DNA of 64,000 nt, taken from contig NZ_CP009920.1 in assembly GCF_000832985.1 (NCBI RefSeq), forward strand, positions 4,334,501-4,398,500, in the 5' to 3' direction. The notes below the pieces were generated by a model. That model did not search any database, was not told the origin of the DNA, and was given only the letters and a program-made list of their open reading frames with translations. The first letter of the stretch is position 1. Every line of letters begins with the position of its first letter. The position numbers and the translations under genes are program-made. The DNA is from Priestia megaterium NBRC 15308 = ATCC 14581 (lineage in GTDB: Bacteria > Bacillota > Bacilli > Bacillales > Bacillaceae_H). Below, in pieces: positions 26,347 through 34,808 of the stretch.

Positions 26347-27462
26347 CTAATTACTTAGATAACGATCTAGCTTAGTAATGTTTTCAGATTCATATTTCTT
26401 TGTAATATGAAGATATACATCAGCTGTCATTTTAATGTTTGTATGTCCTAGCCGATCACTTACAAATTTAATATCAGCTCCGCTCTCTAATAACATAATT
26501 GCATGAGTATGGCGTAAACCGTGAGGGCTTATGTGATGCAGTTTAGCTTTGTTGGTAATAGCCTTCATAATATCGTTAATTCGAAATTCACTAAGCGCTT
26601 TACCATTGGCTTGGGTAATCATGTACTCTTGTTCAATATAACTAGCTCCATATTTAAGTTTATTTCTTTTTTGCCAAGTTTGATATTTTTTTAACTCAGT
26701 TACCAATGTATCATCAATACTTATTGTCCGCATACTGCGTTTCGTTTTAGGAGGCTTTACGCCGTGACTGCTCCGTGTTTTAGTGATGCTAATAGTTTTA
26801 TCTTTAAAATTAATATCGTCCCAATGCAATGCAATTAATTCACCTTTTCTCATGCCTGTCCGCAAAAGGGTAATAGCTACGATATATTGATAAAAAGGGC
26901 ACTGTTTTGCTGTATCCATAAAAATGGTAACTTCATCTCTTGTAAGATAATTAATTTTTCTCTCGGAAAGATCCTTTTCTTTTTTTATAGAGATATTTCT
27001 ATATTTGTTGTAGGTTAGCATTTCTAGCTCTACCGCTTTATTTATAGCAATACAAAAAATCGAGTGAATAGCTTTTACTGTACCTAGTGAATAATTCTCA
27101 GTTAATCTATTGATGAATTTCTGATATTCTAGTCTAGGTAATTGATTAAGCTTGAAATCACCTAAGTAAGGGATAATTTGATTATTAACGTAGGTTTTTC
27201 TGTTTTTTAATGTTCGCAGCTGAACTTGACTACCATATACCTCGAGCCATTCGTTAAACCAATCTTTAATTAATTTTTCCCGGTTCTCTAAAAGGGAATG
27301 TTTGCCCAAATATATTTGTTTTTCTAATTCACTGGCTGCAAGTTTAGCTTCTGATTTAGTTCTAAAACCACCTTTTGATATTTCTTTCGTTTTTCCACAA
27401 GCAGGATCTACATATCTAATTCTGTATTCCCACTTCTTTCCTCGCTGGCGATAGCTTGCCAA
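26347..27462 (-). CDS. int: Tyrosine integrase
   Basis: 371 aa from TTG 27462, preceded by AGAGGTGA; the longer frame to 27516 lacks an RBS. N-terminal arm-binding domain (SYRQRGKKWEYRIRYVD), SAM-like core-binding domain (about 60-160) and catalytic domain with Arg in TGMRKGELIALHW, HGLRHTH and the nucleophile Tyr in VYLHI near the end. Tn916/phage-type. Integrates and excises the prophage that follows. Confidence 0.93.
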   Translation of the reverse strand: MASYRQRGKKWEYRIRYVDPACGKTKEISKGGFRTKSEAKLAASELEKQIYLGKHSLLENREKLIKDWFNEWLEVYGSQVQLRTLKNRKTYVNNQIIPYLGDFKLNQLPRLEYQKFINRLTENYSLGTVKAIHSIFCIAINKAVELEMLTYNKYRNISIKKEKDLSERKINYLTRDEVTIFMDTAKQCPFYQYIVAITLLRTGMRKGELIALHWDDINFKDKTISITKTRSSHGVKPPKTKRSMRTISIDDTLVTELKKYQTWQKRNKLKYGASYIEQEYMITQANGKALSEFRINDIMKAITNKAKLHHISPHGLRHTHAIMLLESGADIKFVSDRLGHTNIKMTADVYLHITKKYESENITKLDRYLSN

Positions 27463-27542
27463 TCTAATCACCTCTTTAAAAAATATTAAGTCAATCGATA
27501 AGAATTTCTGTTTCACCTCCTTTAAGTAACTTGTGTTTAAAA

Positions 27543-27824
27543 TTAGTTGTTTTTATGTATATGGATAACCCCGTTGGCGCTATAGAATATTTCGACTGAA
27601 GCAGGTTGAGCCTTTAATATTTTCTTTATTGCATATGATACCTCAGATTGTTTTACGTCTCTTTTAAGATTCGATATACTGACTTTTTCAGACTTTTCGC
27701 TGCTACTGTAAATAATCTTAGTTACTCCATTACTAAAAATTTTGATTGTATTCGTATCTTTACTTTGGTTTTTAAAACAAGAAACGAACGTTTTTCTTTC
27801 TGCAGTTACATCTTTAAATCTCAA
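27543..27824 (-). CDS. Small prophage protein of unknown function
   Basis: 93 aa from TTG 27824, with AGAGGTGA seven bases upstream, the same RBS-plus-TTG arrangement as the integrase. Beta-rich N-terminus and a helical C-terminal half (SEVSYAIKKILKAQPASVEIFYS). Between integrase and ImmA; no family recognised. Confidence 0.6.
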   Translation of the reverse strand: MRFKDVTAERKTFVSCFKNQSKDTNTIKIFSNGVTKIIYSSSEKSEKVSISNLKRDVKQSEVSYAIKKILKAQPASVEIFYSANGVIHIHKNN

Positions 27825-27966
27825 GTAAATCACCTCTGTTAGGAATGTATGTTCTGTTTTAAGGTAAAGTTAATCCTTCATTTACTCGTGAAAGAGTAAG
27901 TTTAGAGGATAATGGTTTAGAAGTTTAGCTTTTTAATCAAGCGCGGAATAAAGATTATACATCCCA

Positions 27967-28440
27967 TTAATTAGACTCAGAGTTAAGAGGTAATTTTTCT
28001 ATAATTAGCGGATCAAATCCTATTAAGTAACCATCGTAAAAAGTGCAAACACCATATTTTTCTTTATACCAATCTAATGCTTCTTGTAAAAATTTTTCTG
28101 TTACATTTAAAAAGGAAGCAGTTTCATATCGATTTGTACAATTATTATGAAAAGCTTCAATAAGACGAGACAAAAATAATATTTCGTTGTAGCCCCAGCG
28201 GCGAGCTAACTTTTCCTGTTTTCGGTTTACGATGCTATCCTGGTTAAGGATATTTCCAACAGTTGTAAAGTGGTGACCTAACTCTTCAGCTAAGATACAA
28301 TATTTTTCTGTCTCATCCAGATTTTTATCAATTAGGATACGACCGTCATAGTATAGTCCTTTGAAGCCATGCATTAAAGGAATCTCATTCATAAGAATAT
28401 TGCTGTATTTAGACTGTAACTTTTCATATGAACTTAACAT
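27967..28440 (-). CDS. immA: ImmA/IrrE-family metallopeptidase
   Basis: 157 aa. The zinc motif region reads LAEELGHHFTT, the ExxGHH variant seen in phage ImmA proteins. It follows the CI-like repressor by 14 bp on the same strand, as in ICEBs1 and phi105, where ImmA cleaves the repressor to induce excision. Antirepressor protease role is inferred from this order. Confidence 0.83.
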   Translation of the reverse strand: MLSSYEKLQSKYSNILMNEIPLMHGFKGLYYDGRILIDKNLDETEKYCILAEELGHHFTTVGNILNQDSIVNRKQEKLARRWGYNEILFLSRLIEAFHNNCTNRYETASFLNVTEKFLQEALDWYKEKYGVCTFYDGYLIGFDPLIIEKLPLNSESN

Positions 28441-28454
28441 TGAGTGTACTCCTT

Positions 28455-28805
28455 TTATTTATCAAACTGTTTGCTGAAGACATAATCGATATAGTTTAAA
28501 ACTTCCTTCATTTTTTCTTCAGTTATATCTTTGCCTTCTAAATGAGCAGCAATTGTTTGAATAGGAGTGGGTTCCTTTTTATTGTTTAGCTTTTCAATTC
28601 CAAGTAAATAATCAAGCGAAACATCAAAATAATCAGCTAAAAATCTTGCTGTATCAATCCTTGGTTCTTCTTTATTATTTTCCCATTTGGAAATCATGCT
28701 TTTATTAATTGATGTTCCATATTGATCATTTAACGCCTTTGCTAACTGATCTTGAGTGATTTTACCTCTAAGCTTTTTTAAAGTTTCCCCAAAAGAATAT
28801 TTCAT
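28455..28805 (-). CDS. CI-like XRE repressor
   Basis: 116 aa. Helix-turn-helix at 5-62 (ITQDQLAKALNDQYGTSINK, SMISKWENNKEEPRID, LDYLLGIE). ATG 28805 follows AAAGGAGGTAAAG. It is divergent from the Cro-like gene across four TTTCGA operators. Likely maintains lysogeny and is the substrate of the ImmA-like protease. Confidence 0.9.
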   Translation of the reverse strand: MKYSFGETLKKLRGKITQDQLAKALNDQYGTSINKSMISKWENNKEEPRIDTARFLADYFDVSLDYLLGIEKLNNKKEPTPIQTIAAHLEGKDITEEKMKEVLNYIDYVFSKQFDK

Positions 28806-28843
28806 TTCTTTACCTCCTTTTCTAACAATTTAGATGCAGTTTA

Positions 28844-28952
28844 ATTATAAGTTATTTGTTTCGAAACCGCAATATTTATTTCGATATAAGTTAATTAAGT
28901 TATTGACATCGAAACTTTTAAGATGTATATTTGCATTGTTAAGTTTCGAAAA
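28844..28952. promoter_or_regulatory. Lysogeny switch: divergent promoters and four operators
   Basis: Rightward TTGACA (28903-28908), 17 bp, TATATT (28926-28931). Leftward TTGCGG (28867-28872), 17 bp, TATAAT (28844-28849). Operators share TCGA: GTTTCGAAAC (28858-28867, perfect palindrome, in the leftward spacer), TTTCGATA (centre 28882.5), ATCGAAAC (centre 28910.5) and GTTTCGAAAA (centre 28947.5). Confidence 0.82.
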
Positions 28953-28977
28953 TGACAACTTATGAGGGGGTGATGAA

Positions 28978-29247
28978 GTGTATGAGATTAAACGGAGACA
29001 TCTTCCTTATTCAAAATTAAAAGCTTATATGGTGGAAAATCGCATTACGCAAAAGGAATTGTCTAACTTACTTAAAATTTCAGCAGTTGCATTAAATCAG
29101 AAGATTAATGGGACTGGAGGAGATTTTAACTTGAATGAAGTACGTAACATATGTCGACATCTTAAAATTTCATCAGATGAGTATTTTATTGAACCTCAGG
29201 TTTCGAAAGTGAAAACAAAATTAATGGAGAGGATAAATAGTGATTAA
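28978..29247 (+). CDS. Cro-like XRE regulator
   Basis: 89 aa from GTG 28978 with GGGGGTGATGAA upstream. HTH at about 20-70 (ITQKELSNLLKISAVALNQKI). First rightward gene of the early operon; likely counteracts the repressor by binding the same operators. Confidence 0.82.
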   Translation: MYEIKRRHLPYSKLKAYMVENRITQKELSNLLKISAVALNQKINGTGGDFNLNEVRNICRHLKISSDEYFIEPQVSKVKTKLMERINSD

Positions 29248-29509
29248 TGTTGAGATTGATGAAAATGAAGTTAGAGAATTGTACTTGAAAACTCTTAGAG
29301 AAAAAATAGATGAAGTTGACGCTGAACTTATATTTTGGGATACCAAAGAATTAAAAAGAAGGACCTGTATGAGTTGGAATACTATACAAAAAGAATTTTT
29401 CTTTGATCCCCGCTTTCCAAAAAGGAAAGTAGGGGGGAAGTGGTATATTTACGCTCCGAAAGCAAAAGAGTTTCTAGAAAATTGGTTGTTTGAACAATGT
29501 AACTTGTAA
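29240..29509 (+). CDS. DUF771-family phage protein
   Basis: 89 aa from GTG 29240, overlapping the previous gene by 8 bp; RBS GGAGAGG. FWDTKELKRRTCMSWNTIQKEFFFDPRFP and GGKWYIYAPKAKEFLENW match the DUF771/excisionase-like HTH group common in early phage operons. Probably DNA-binding. Confidence 0.8.
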   Translation: MINVEIDENEVRELYLKTLREKIDEVDAELIFWDTKELKRRTCMSWNTIQKEFFFDPRFPKRKVGGKWYIYAPKAKEFLENWLFEQCNL

Positions 29510-29522
29510 AAGGAGTGAAAGA

Positions 29523-29696
29523 ATGAAATTTATTGAGGCTATTCATAGTCAATTATTGTGGAACAAAGAGCAAATAAATCGTTTGAGAGTAGAGCTACTC
29601 ACATCAGATACACCAATAGCAATTGAAAAACTGATATACGGGTATGAACAGCAAAATTTAGCTCTATCTTTTGTATTGGAAAGGGTGGGTGAATAG
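29523..29696 (+). CDS. Small early phage protein
   Basis: 57 aa from ATG 29523 after AAAAGGAGTGAAAGA; the longer frame from 29490 lacks this. Helical, charged (WNKEQINRLRVELLTSD). No family recognised; part of the early operon. Confidence 0.65.
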   Translation: MKFIEAIHSQLLWNKEQINRLRVELLTSDTPIAIEKLIYGYEQQNLALSFVLERVGE

Positions 29697-29699
29697 GGA

Positions 29700-29819
29700 A
29701 TGGAAATTACTCTTTCGTTATCTACTTTTTTGTTCTTAATGTTTCTAGGTGGTCCATCAGTAATGCTACTAGTCTTTTTAATAATCTATAACTCTTTCAC
29801 AAGAAGAAAGGAAGTTTAA
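29700..29819 (+). CDS. 39-aa single-span membrane peptide
   Basis: MEITLSLSTFLFLMFLGG then PSVMLLVFLIIYNSFTRRKEV: one or two short hydrophobic helices and a basic end. It starts 4 bp after the previous stop with AGGGTGGGTGAATA upstream, and the next gene's RBS (GGAAG) lies in its tail, so it fits the operon. Confidence 0.5.
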   Translation: MEITLSLSTFLFLMFLGGPSVMLLVFLIIYNSFTRRKEV

Positions 29820-29821
29820 AT

Positions 29822-29974
29822 ATGAGCAGTATTTTGATATCTACTTTTAGGTATTTTTGTGAAACATGTGGCTATGAAACATTGAGTTGTAGCGTTGAGG
29901 TTAAACTCAAATGTTTATGTAACTTACTTGTTGAACATGAGGAAATAGAAGAAGTCATCAATGAAACTTATTAA
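29822..29974 (+). CDS. 50-aa zinc-ribbon-like phage protein
   Basis: ATG 29822 follows AAAGGAAG. CETCGYETLSC and CLC give CxxC and CxC pairs that could bind zinc. Ends EEIEEVINETY. Overlaps the beginning of the Rha frame. No named family. Confidence 0.55.
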   Translation: MSSILISTFRYFCETCGYETLSCSVEVKLKCLCNLLVEHEEIEEVINETY

Positions 29975-29999
29975 TAGATTAAGAGAGGGAAAAATAAAG

Positions 30000-30680
30000 G
30001 TGAAAAAATTAGTTAGTATTCAAAATGGGCAAGCTGTTACAGATTCTTTAACTGTTGCTGAAGTTTTTGGGAAGCGGCATGACTCAGTAATGAGAGATAT
30101 TCGTAACCAAAAAGTGAAGTTAGTTGAAGCTGGAATGGACAAATTTATATTCCACAACTTTGTGGAACGTGAATATCAATCTCAACAAGGTAACTTTTAC
30201 AAAAAATATGAATTAACAGAGGATGCATTTGCGTTAGTTGCTATGTCTTATGTCACACCAGAAGCAATGAAATTTAAAGTGGAATTTTTACAAGAATTTA
30301 AACGAATTAAAGCAGAATTACAAGGGAAACCCAAAATTTTAACGGAACGTGAACAATTAATGGCCTCTATGAAGCTAAGCATAGAAGCAGCTGAAGAAAT
30401 TCCTGTAATAAAAAAGGAAGTAACAGATTTAAAGCGTGTCTTTTCTGAAGAACTAACCCTTAATCATGGCCAACAACAATCTTTGCATCATGAGATTAAG
30501 AAACGTGTTGAATCACTTATAGGAGATTATCAAGAATGCGGTTTTACCAAACAAAGAATGTATTCAGAGATTCATAAGAACTTGAGACGAGCATTTTCAA
30601 CACCTAAATATATCTTTGTGAAACGGAAAGATTATCAAGAAGCTATCGCATGGGTCAAAGCCTGGAGACCATTATTATGA
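30000..30680 (+). CDS. Rha-family phage regulatory protein
   Basis: 226 aa from GTG 30000 (AGAGAGGG upstream); ATG 29961 in frame is the alternative start. Residues 1-100 carry the Rha domain (DSLTVAEVFGKRHDSVMRDIRN, YELTEDAFALVAMSYVTPEAM split across it), followed by an ORF6C/KilA-C-like C-terminal region. Rha proteins affect lytic growth in some hosts; exact role unknown. Confidence 0.85.
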   Translation: MKKLVSIQNGQAVTDSLTVAEVFGKRHDSVMRDIRNQKVKLVEAGMDKFIFHNFVEREYQSQQGNFYKKYELTEDAFALVAMSYVTPEAMKFKVEFLQEFKRIKAELQGKPKILTEREQLMASMKLSIEAAEEIPVIKKEVTDLKRVFSEELTLNHGQQQSLHHEIKKRVESLIGDYQECGFTKQRMYSEIHKNLRRAFSTPKYIFVKRKDYQEAIAWVKAWRPLL

Positions 30681-30720
30681 ATCATAACCTAATTGATGTC
30701 TTATTGAGTGAAAAATAAAA

Positions 30721-30740
30721 GCCTCTGCTGCAACAGAGGC
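30721..30740. other. Perfect hairpin in the early operon
   Basis: GCCTCTG, loop CTGCAA, CAGAGGC, with no T-run after it, so a processing or attenuation structure rather than a clear terminator. Confidence 0.45.
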
Positions 30741-30792
30741 CCAAAAGAAAAAATTCCTACGGATAGTATAACACGAAGAAGGAGAGCTTAAC

Positions 30793-31794
30793 ATGGCTAA
30801 ATATAGACAAGTTCATACAACTTTTTGGCAAGATCCTAAAGTTTTGGAAGAAATGACGCCAGAAGATAAGTATTTTTATTTATATCTTCTTACCAACCCA
30901 AACACTACTCAAATTGGTGTATACCAGATAACCAAAAAGCAAATGGCTTTTGATTTAGGTTATTCTACGGAATCGATTAATAGCCTCTTACATCGGTTTA
31001 TTACACTGCATAAACTTATTAAATATAACGAGCAGACAAGAGAATTAGCTATCCTTAATTGGGGTAAGTACAATTTACATAAAGCTGGAAAGCCCGTAAT
31101 TGACTGTGTAAATAAGGAACTAAAAGAAGTAAAAGACAAAACATTGTTACTAGATATCATGAAGCATATTCCTAACGATTCAGTACTTCAGGCTTTTTCA
31201 CGACACGTAGACGATACGCATAACGATACGTCAACGAGGAGTGGACAAGAAAAAGAAGAAGAAAAAGAAAAAGAAAAAGAAGAAGAACTACTACTACCTG
31301 AGAAAGATATGGAATCGGAAGTAGGTAATCCGTCAGAAAGTGAAGTAAGTAGTCGTAGTAGTTATCAATCTATTTTTGATTTTTATCAACAAAATTTTGG
31401 AATGCTTAATCCGTTTATTAGTCAGCAAATTCAACATTGGATTGACGATATGGGAGAAGAACTAGTTCTAGAAGCAATGGAGTTAACACTTAAACAGCAA
31501 AAAGCATGGAAATATGCTGAAGGCATCCTAAAAGCATGGGCAAACCGCAATGTTCGTACAGTAGCGGATGTTCGAGTGTTAGAAGCAGAGTTTAAAAACA
31601 AGCGTGGTTTTAAACAGAGCGGACGTGTTCGTAAAGAAATGGTTCCAGATTGGTTATCTCAAGATACAGGCGAAGTTGATAGTCAAACTAGCACTCCTGT
31701 TGCAGTTGCTAAAGATGAATTTGAAAAAGAAAAACGTAAGCTAGAGGCTGAATTAAAAGCACTCCATGAAGAATTGAAAGCTGGAAAGGAGTGA
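30793..31794 (+). CDS. DnaD-domain replication protein (replisome organiser)
   Basis: 333 aa. N-terminal winged-helix region (about 1-110, FWQDPKVLEEMTPEDKYFYL and NWGKYN), an acidic low-complexity linker of E/K (about 152-170), a DnaD domain (about 195-270, FDFYQQNFGMLNPFISQQI) and a charged tail. Phage proteins of this layout bind the origin and recruit helicase loader. No loader gene is adjacent, so host DnaB/DnaI is likely used. Iteron-like repeats lie within the gene. Confidence 0.87.
   Translation: MAKYRQVHTTFWQDPKVLEEMTPEDKYFYLYLLTNPNTTQIGVYQITKKQMAFDLGYSTESINSLLHRFITLHKLIKYNEQTRELAILNWGKYNLHKAGKPVIDCVNKELKEVKDKTLLLDIMKHIPNDSVLQAFSRHVDDTHNDTSTRSGQEKEEEKEKEKEEELLLPEKDMESEVGNPSESEVSSRSSYQSIFDFYQQNFGMLNPFISQQIQHWIDDMGEELVLEAMELTLKQQKAWKYAEGILKAWANRNVRTVADVRVLEAEFKNKRGFKQSGRVRKEMVPDWLSQDTGEVDSQTSTPVAVAKDEFEKEKRKLEAELKALHEELKAGKE
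31200..31230 (+). repeat. Iteron-like repeats inside the DnaD gene (possible origin)
   Basis: ACGACACG (31200), ACGATACG (31211) and ACGATACG (31223), spaced 11 and 12 bp, followed by a purine-rich stretch. Many phages place ori within the initiator gene. Confidence 0.4.
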
Positions 31795-31798
31795 CTAC

Positions 31799-31957
31799 AT
31801 AATAGCGTTTCTAAAAAAAGCGGTTGAACAGCGTTGTAACTATTTAGTAACCGAGCTCACACGCTCTGGATATTTCAAAAATCCTGCTAGAAAGCAGCTA
31901 TACGAATTAACGTTAAGTGAACTTGAAGAAATCTATAAGGCTCAAAAACAAAAATAA
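31799..31957 (+). CDS. FbpA-like small protein with no standard start codon
   Basis: Open frame of 52 codons reading IIAFLKKAVEQRCNYLVTEL...RKQLYELTLSELEEIYK, which resembles Fur-regulated basic protein A-type peptides. There is no ATG, GTG or TTG in frame. GGAGTG lies 5 bases before ATA at 31799, so ATA initiation or a dead start codon is implied. It begins 4 bp after the DnaD gene. Confidence 0.55.
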   Translation: MIAFLKKAVEQRCNYLVTELTRSGYFKNPARKQLYELTLSELEEIYKAQKQK

Positions 31958-32007
31958 TATGAAACGAGGAATGGAAGGGATAAATTTAATTATCCCTTCC
32001 CATCAAT

Positions 32008-32196
32008 TTAATCGAGTTCTCTAGAAAAAATGATTTCAAAATATGCGGCAGTACCATACGAAGCAGTGCCAGGAGCAAATATCTGAACTAATTCCCATCC
32101 ATCCTTTGCAGCTTCATGAATAATCTTATGGTAATCTTCTTTAGGATCGCGCGTGAAGGACTTTAGTTCAACTTTTTCAAATCGGTATTCTTTCAT
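32008..32196 (-). CDS. DUF4177-family protein
   Basis: 62 aa. EYRFEKVEL and [15 protein letters not shown] are the DUF4177 pattern. GGGAGG precedes ATG 32196. It is a single reverse-strand gene inside the early region, a common moron position. Function unknown. Confidence 0.78.
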   Translation of the reverse strand: MKEYRFEKVELKSFTRDPKEDYHKIIHEAAKDGWELVQIFAPGTASYGTAAYFEIIFSRELD

Positions 32197-32295
32197 ACTC
32201 TAACCTCCCTTTTCAAATAATTACGCTTCAAATTGGAAAAGGTTTCAAAAGATGAGGAGCTTTGGCTCCTTGTAAACAAATCAGAGGTATAAAAA

Positions 32296-32620
32296 ATGAA
32301 ATGCCCAAACTGCGCTCTATTAACTAATAGATAGTTGTTCGCATAACCGTGTAGTGAAACGAACAAGGTTTTGCAATGAATGTAACCATAAATGAAAAAC
32401 GTCTGAAGTTACAAAACACAAATACATTAAATTGTGAAATAAGCATATTTATATTAGATGGTCCGAAGGTGAATTAGTTACATTGGTTATGTTATATGAG
32501 AAAAGCTATAAGAAAGCAGAGATTGGTAGGTTGCTAGGTAGAGGGCATATGAGCATATCGCGTCATAATGGCAAGAGGGGGATTTTTAGTTTGTTAGAAA
32601 CCATTAAGATTCAGGCATAA
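32296..32620 (+). pseudogene. Inactivated zinc-ribbon/HTH phage regulator
   Basis: Starts MKCPNCALLTN then shifts frame; the continuing frame reads RVVKRTRFCNECNHK-stop-KTSEVTKHKYIKL-stop-NKHIYIRWSEGELVTL...KKAEIGRLLGRGHMSISRH and ends at 32620. So it has a CPxC...CNEC zinc ribbon and an HTH-like end, broken by one frameshift near 32328 and two TGA/TGA-type stops. Likely W in the first stop (TGA for TGG). Confidence 0.75.
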
Positions 32621-32640
32621 TTAAAGGGAGGCAATGACAT

Positions 32641-32919
32641 ATGGAAATTATGATCGGTAAAGGTTACAAATTAACATCTGATACACTAAATGTTATTTTA
32701 AATAAGCGATATGATCAAAAAGATAAAGAAGGAAATATCACTGGTGAAGCATTTAAAACAATCGGCTATTACAGCACCATCTATTCAGCTTGTAACGCTT
32801 TGATAGAGAGGGAAATTAAGGACAGTGATGCAATTAGTCTTGATGGATTGAAAAAGCATGTAGAAGACGTTAAAGAGCAGATATTTGAGGCTTTGAAGTC
32901 GATTAAGCCAATTAAATAA
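32641..32919 (+). CDS. Conserved phage protein, unknown
   Basis: 92 aa, RBS AAAGGGAGG before ATG 32641. KGYKLTSDTLNVILNKRYDQ, then a helical C-terminus. Seen in type in Bacillus phage early regions; I cannot assign a role. A weak hairpin AGCTCTT/AAGAGCT follows at about 32928. Confidence 0.6.
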   Translation: MEIMIGKGYKLTSDTLNVILNKRYDQKDKEGNITGEAFKTIGYYSTIYSACNALIEREIKDSDAISLDGLKKHVEDVKEQIFEALKSIKPIK

Positions 32920-32963
32920 AAAGATAGCTCTTATTGAATAAAAAGAGCTACCCATAAAATAAA

Positions 32964-33323
32964 TTATTGTTTTTTGAGACTATTAAAATAATTTTCTATT
33001 TCTTGTAAAGATGGGGCTGTTTTGTAATAAAAGGTATTGTCTTCATACGTTAATTCAAATTCAGGCCAAGGAATAGCCTCATATACTTCACACATTGAAC
33101 TTCTAGAACCGGCTAATTTAAATTTAGCTCTATCGGGTTGGGTGGCAGCTATATAAGCTAGTCCACTTTTACGACTTAAAGTTTGGAAAATAGAATATTT
33201 CTCTTGAGTTCCTAAGATAACTAAGTTAGTAGGATAGTAGACAACATCATTACAAGGTGTGGGTAAAGCAATTAAGTCTTTAACTAAAGCAGATGGAGTT
33301 AAACCTTTTGTTACTATTACCAT
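32964..33323 (-). CDS. Hypothetical prophage protein
   Basis: 119 aa from ATG 33323, spaced from GAGGTGATGAGA. Begins MVIVTKGLTPSALVKDLIAL and contains CEVYEAIPWPEFELTYED. No signal peptide or span. Reverse strand, divergent from the DUF3189 gene. No family recognised. Confidence 0.6.
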   Translation of the reverse strand: MVIVTKGLTPSALVKDLIALPTPCNDVVYYPTNLVILGTQEKYSIFQTLSRKSGLAYIAATQPDRAKFKLAGSRSSMCEVYEAIPWPEFELTYEDNTFYYKTAPSLQEIENYFNSLKKQ

Positions 33324-33509
33324 TCTCATCACCTCTTCTATATTAGATAGACTAATTATTACTCAAAATGGTGAGTTTTACAAACTAAATAATTAATTTG
33401 TAAGGATTTTAATGAGAAAAGAACAGAATTTCTCTCAGCAGCGCTAAGAATGGGGCAGAGAAATATTGACCATAATGAAGAGAGATTTAGTTATTTAGGA
33501 GATGACAAG

Positions 33510-34019
33510 ATGATCTATATTTATAACTGTTACGGAGGCACACATTCATCAGCATTGGCAGCTGCTTACCATCTAAAAAAACTACCTCTTGATAGAGAAC
33601 CAACTGATAAAGAAATTTTAAACATTGATGTTTTTAATAAATTGACTCCTAAAGATATGGGGAAGTTAATTTTTCATGGATATGATGAAGACAAAAATGA
33701 AGTATACACATTAGGAAGAGGGTCTTCAAAAGTGGTGGTTCCTGCTATGTATGACTTAGCCGATCTGCTAAATAAAAAAGGAGGATTACAAACAAAAATA
33801 CTTTTCTCCAATACGTCTCCCACCGTGCCTTTAGCTATGACACTAGGAGGTTTTTTTTCAAGAAGGTTAAAAATTAATGTAATTGGCGTCCCTTTATTAA
33901 TAATAGGTACTAAACAGGCACATAAAAAAATCATTAGATTAGTGGAGCAAACAAAGAAATCTGCAAAAGTGACTGCATCAAAAATAGAAGTTTTAGATAA
34001 TAGTTTTAGCAAGCAATAA
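33510..34019 (+). CDS. DUF3189-family protein
   Basis: 169 aa from ATG 33510 with TTAGGAGATGACAAG; the frame opening at 33450 has no RBS. MIYIYNCYGGTHSSALAAAY at the N-terminus is the DUF3189 signature, a group also found on Bacillus chromosomes. Function unknown. Likely accessory. Confidence 0.75.
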   Translation: MIYIYNCYGGTHSSALAAAYHLKKLPLDREPTDKEILNIDVFNKLTPKDMGKLIFHGYDEDKNEVYTLGRGSSKVVVPAMYDLADLLNKKGGLQTKILFSNTSPTVPLAMTLGGFFSRRLKINVIGVPLLIIGTKQAHKKIIRLVEQTKKSAKVTASKIEVLDNSFSKQ

Positions 34020-34349
34020 ACATGTTTTGATAATAAAAAAGCGCCCAACTAAGAGCGTCAAGTTTTCAGGTGGTGAAAAAACGGGTCTGTAAAGAGTATT
34101 AGCAATATGTATAGTTTAGAACATAAAAAGAGATGCTCGGTTAAAGCATCTGAAAGTGAATCACATGGATTATCAATATATTGTAAGTAAGCAACTTTTA
34201 GAACATAAAAAAGATGCCCATTTAAGGGCATCCTTAATGGGAAAACCACATAGTAGAAGGTTATTTTATTATATTCTATATAAACGAAAAAAAGACCAAG
34301 ATTTCTCTTGATCACCGTATTTACATTTTAGCATAGGAGGGATCCAAAG
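34020..34349. other. Gene-free block with repeated hairpins
   Basis: Contains the 15-bp direct repeat TTTAGAACATAAAAA (34115-34129 and 34197-34211), each followed by a hairpin: AGATGCT/AGCATCT (34131-34151) and GATGCCC/GGGCATC (34213-34232). A third hairpin CAAGA-TTTC-TCTTG lies near 34298. No coding sequence is supported. Confidence 0.55.
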
Positions 34350-34808
34350 GTGGGAAACCAATTATCATTTATGCTTCCTGAGATAGACAGAAAAGAGACG
34401 CAACAAGCAGTAGAAGATGCTTTAGAAAAATATAGATTGTTTAAATACTTATCTTTTGAAGAAAGGGAAGTTTCCATTACTGCTAGTTCTGAAGTTCGTT
34501 ATCATGGCCCAACAAATGAAACGAGTGACCAAACAGGTTCCATTGCAGCATATAATGTGGACCAGGAAAAGATGAGAAAAGACTTCTGCTTTCGTGTGGA
34601 AAGGGCAGTAAGTCGTTTGCCGAAGATGGAAAGATTCTTAATCGAAGAAAGATACATGTCCTTAGAAACGGAATATTTAACAGACTACAATGTGTACAGT
34701 TTTAAATTCCAACCACCTATTTCCGAAAAGACATATTCTAAAATCAGATGGAAAGCTTTTTATAAACTAGCTCTCAATCTAAGCCTAGTTGTTCTCAAAA
34801 ATTCATAA
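34350..34808 (+). CDS. ArpU-family late gene regulator
   Basis: 152 aa from GTG 34350 (RBS GGAGGG). LPEIDRKETQQAVEDALEKYRLF, RLPKMERFLIEERYM and SEKTYSKIRWKAFYKLA fit the ArpU (autolysin regulatory protein) family of sigma-70-region-4-like phage activators, which switch on late packaging and structural genes. Position before the late region agrees. Confidence 0.87.
   Translation: MGNQLSFMLPEIDRKETQQAVEDALEKYRLFKYLSFEEREVSITASSEVRYHGPTNETSDQTGSIAAYNVDQEKMRKDFCFRVERAVSRLPKMERFLIEERYMSLETEYLTDYNVYSFKFQPPISEKTYSKIRWKAFYKLALNLSLVVLKNS

Noticed and set aside
33674-34048. Reverse-strand 124-aa frame
   Set aside because: Shadow of the DUF3189 gene on the other strand, no RBS.
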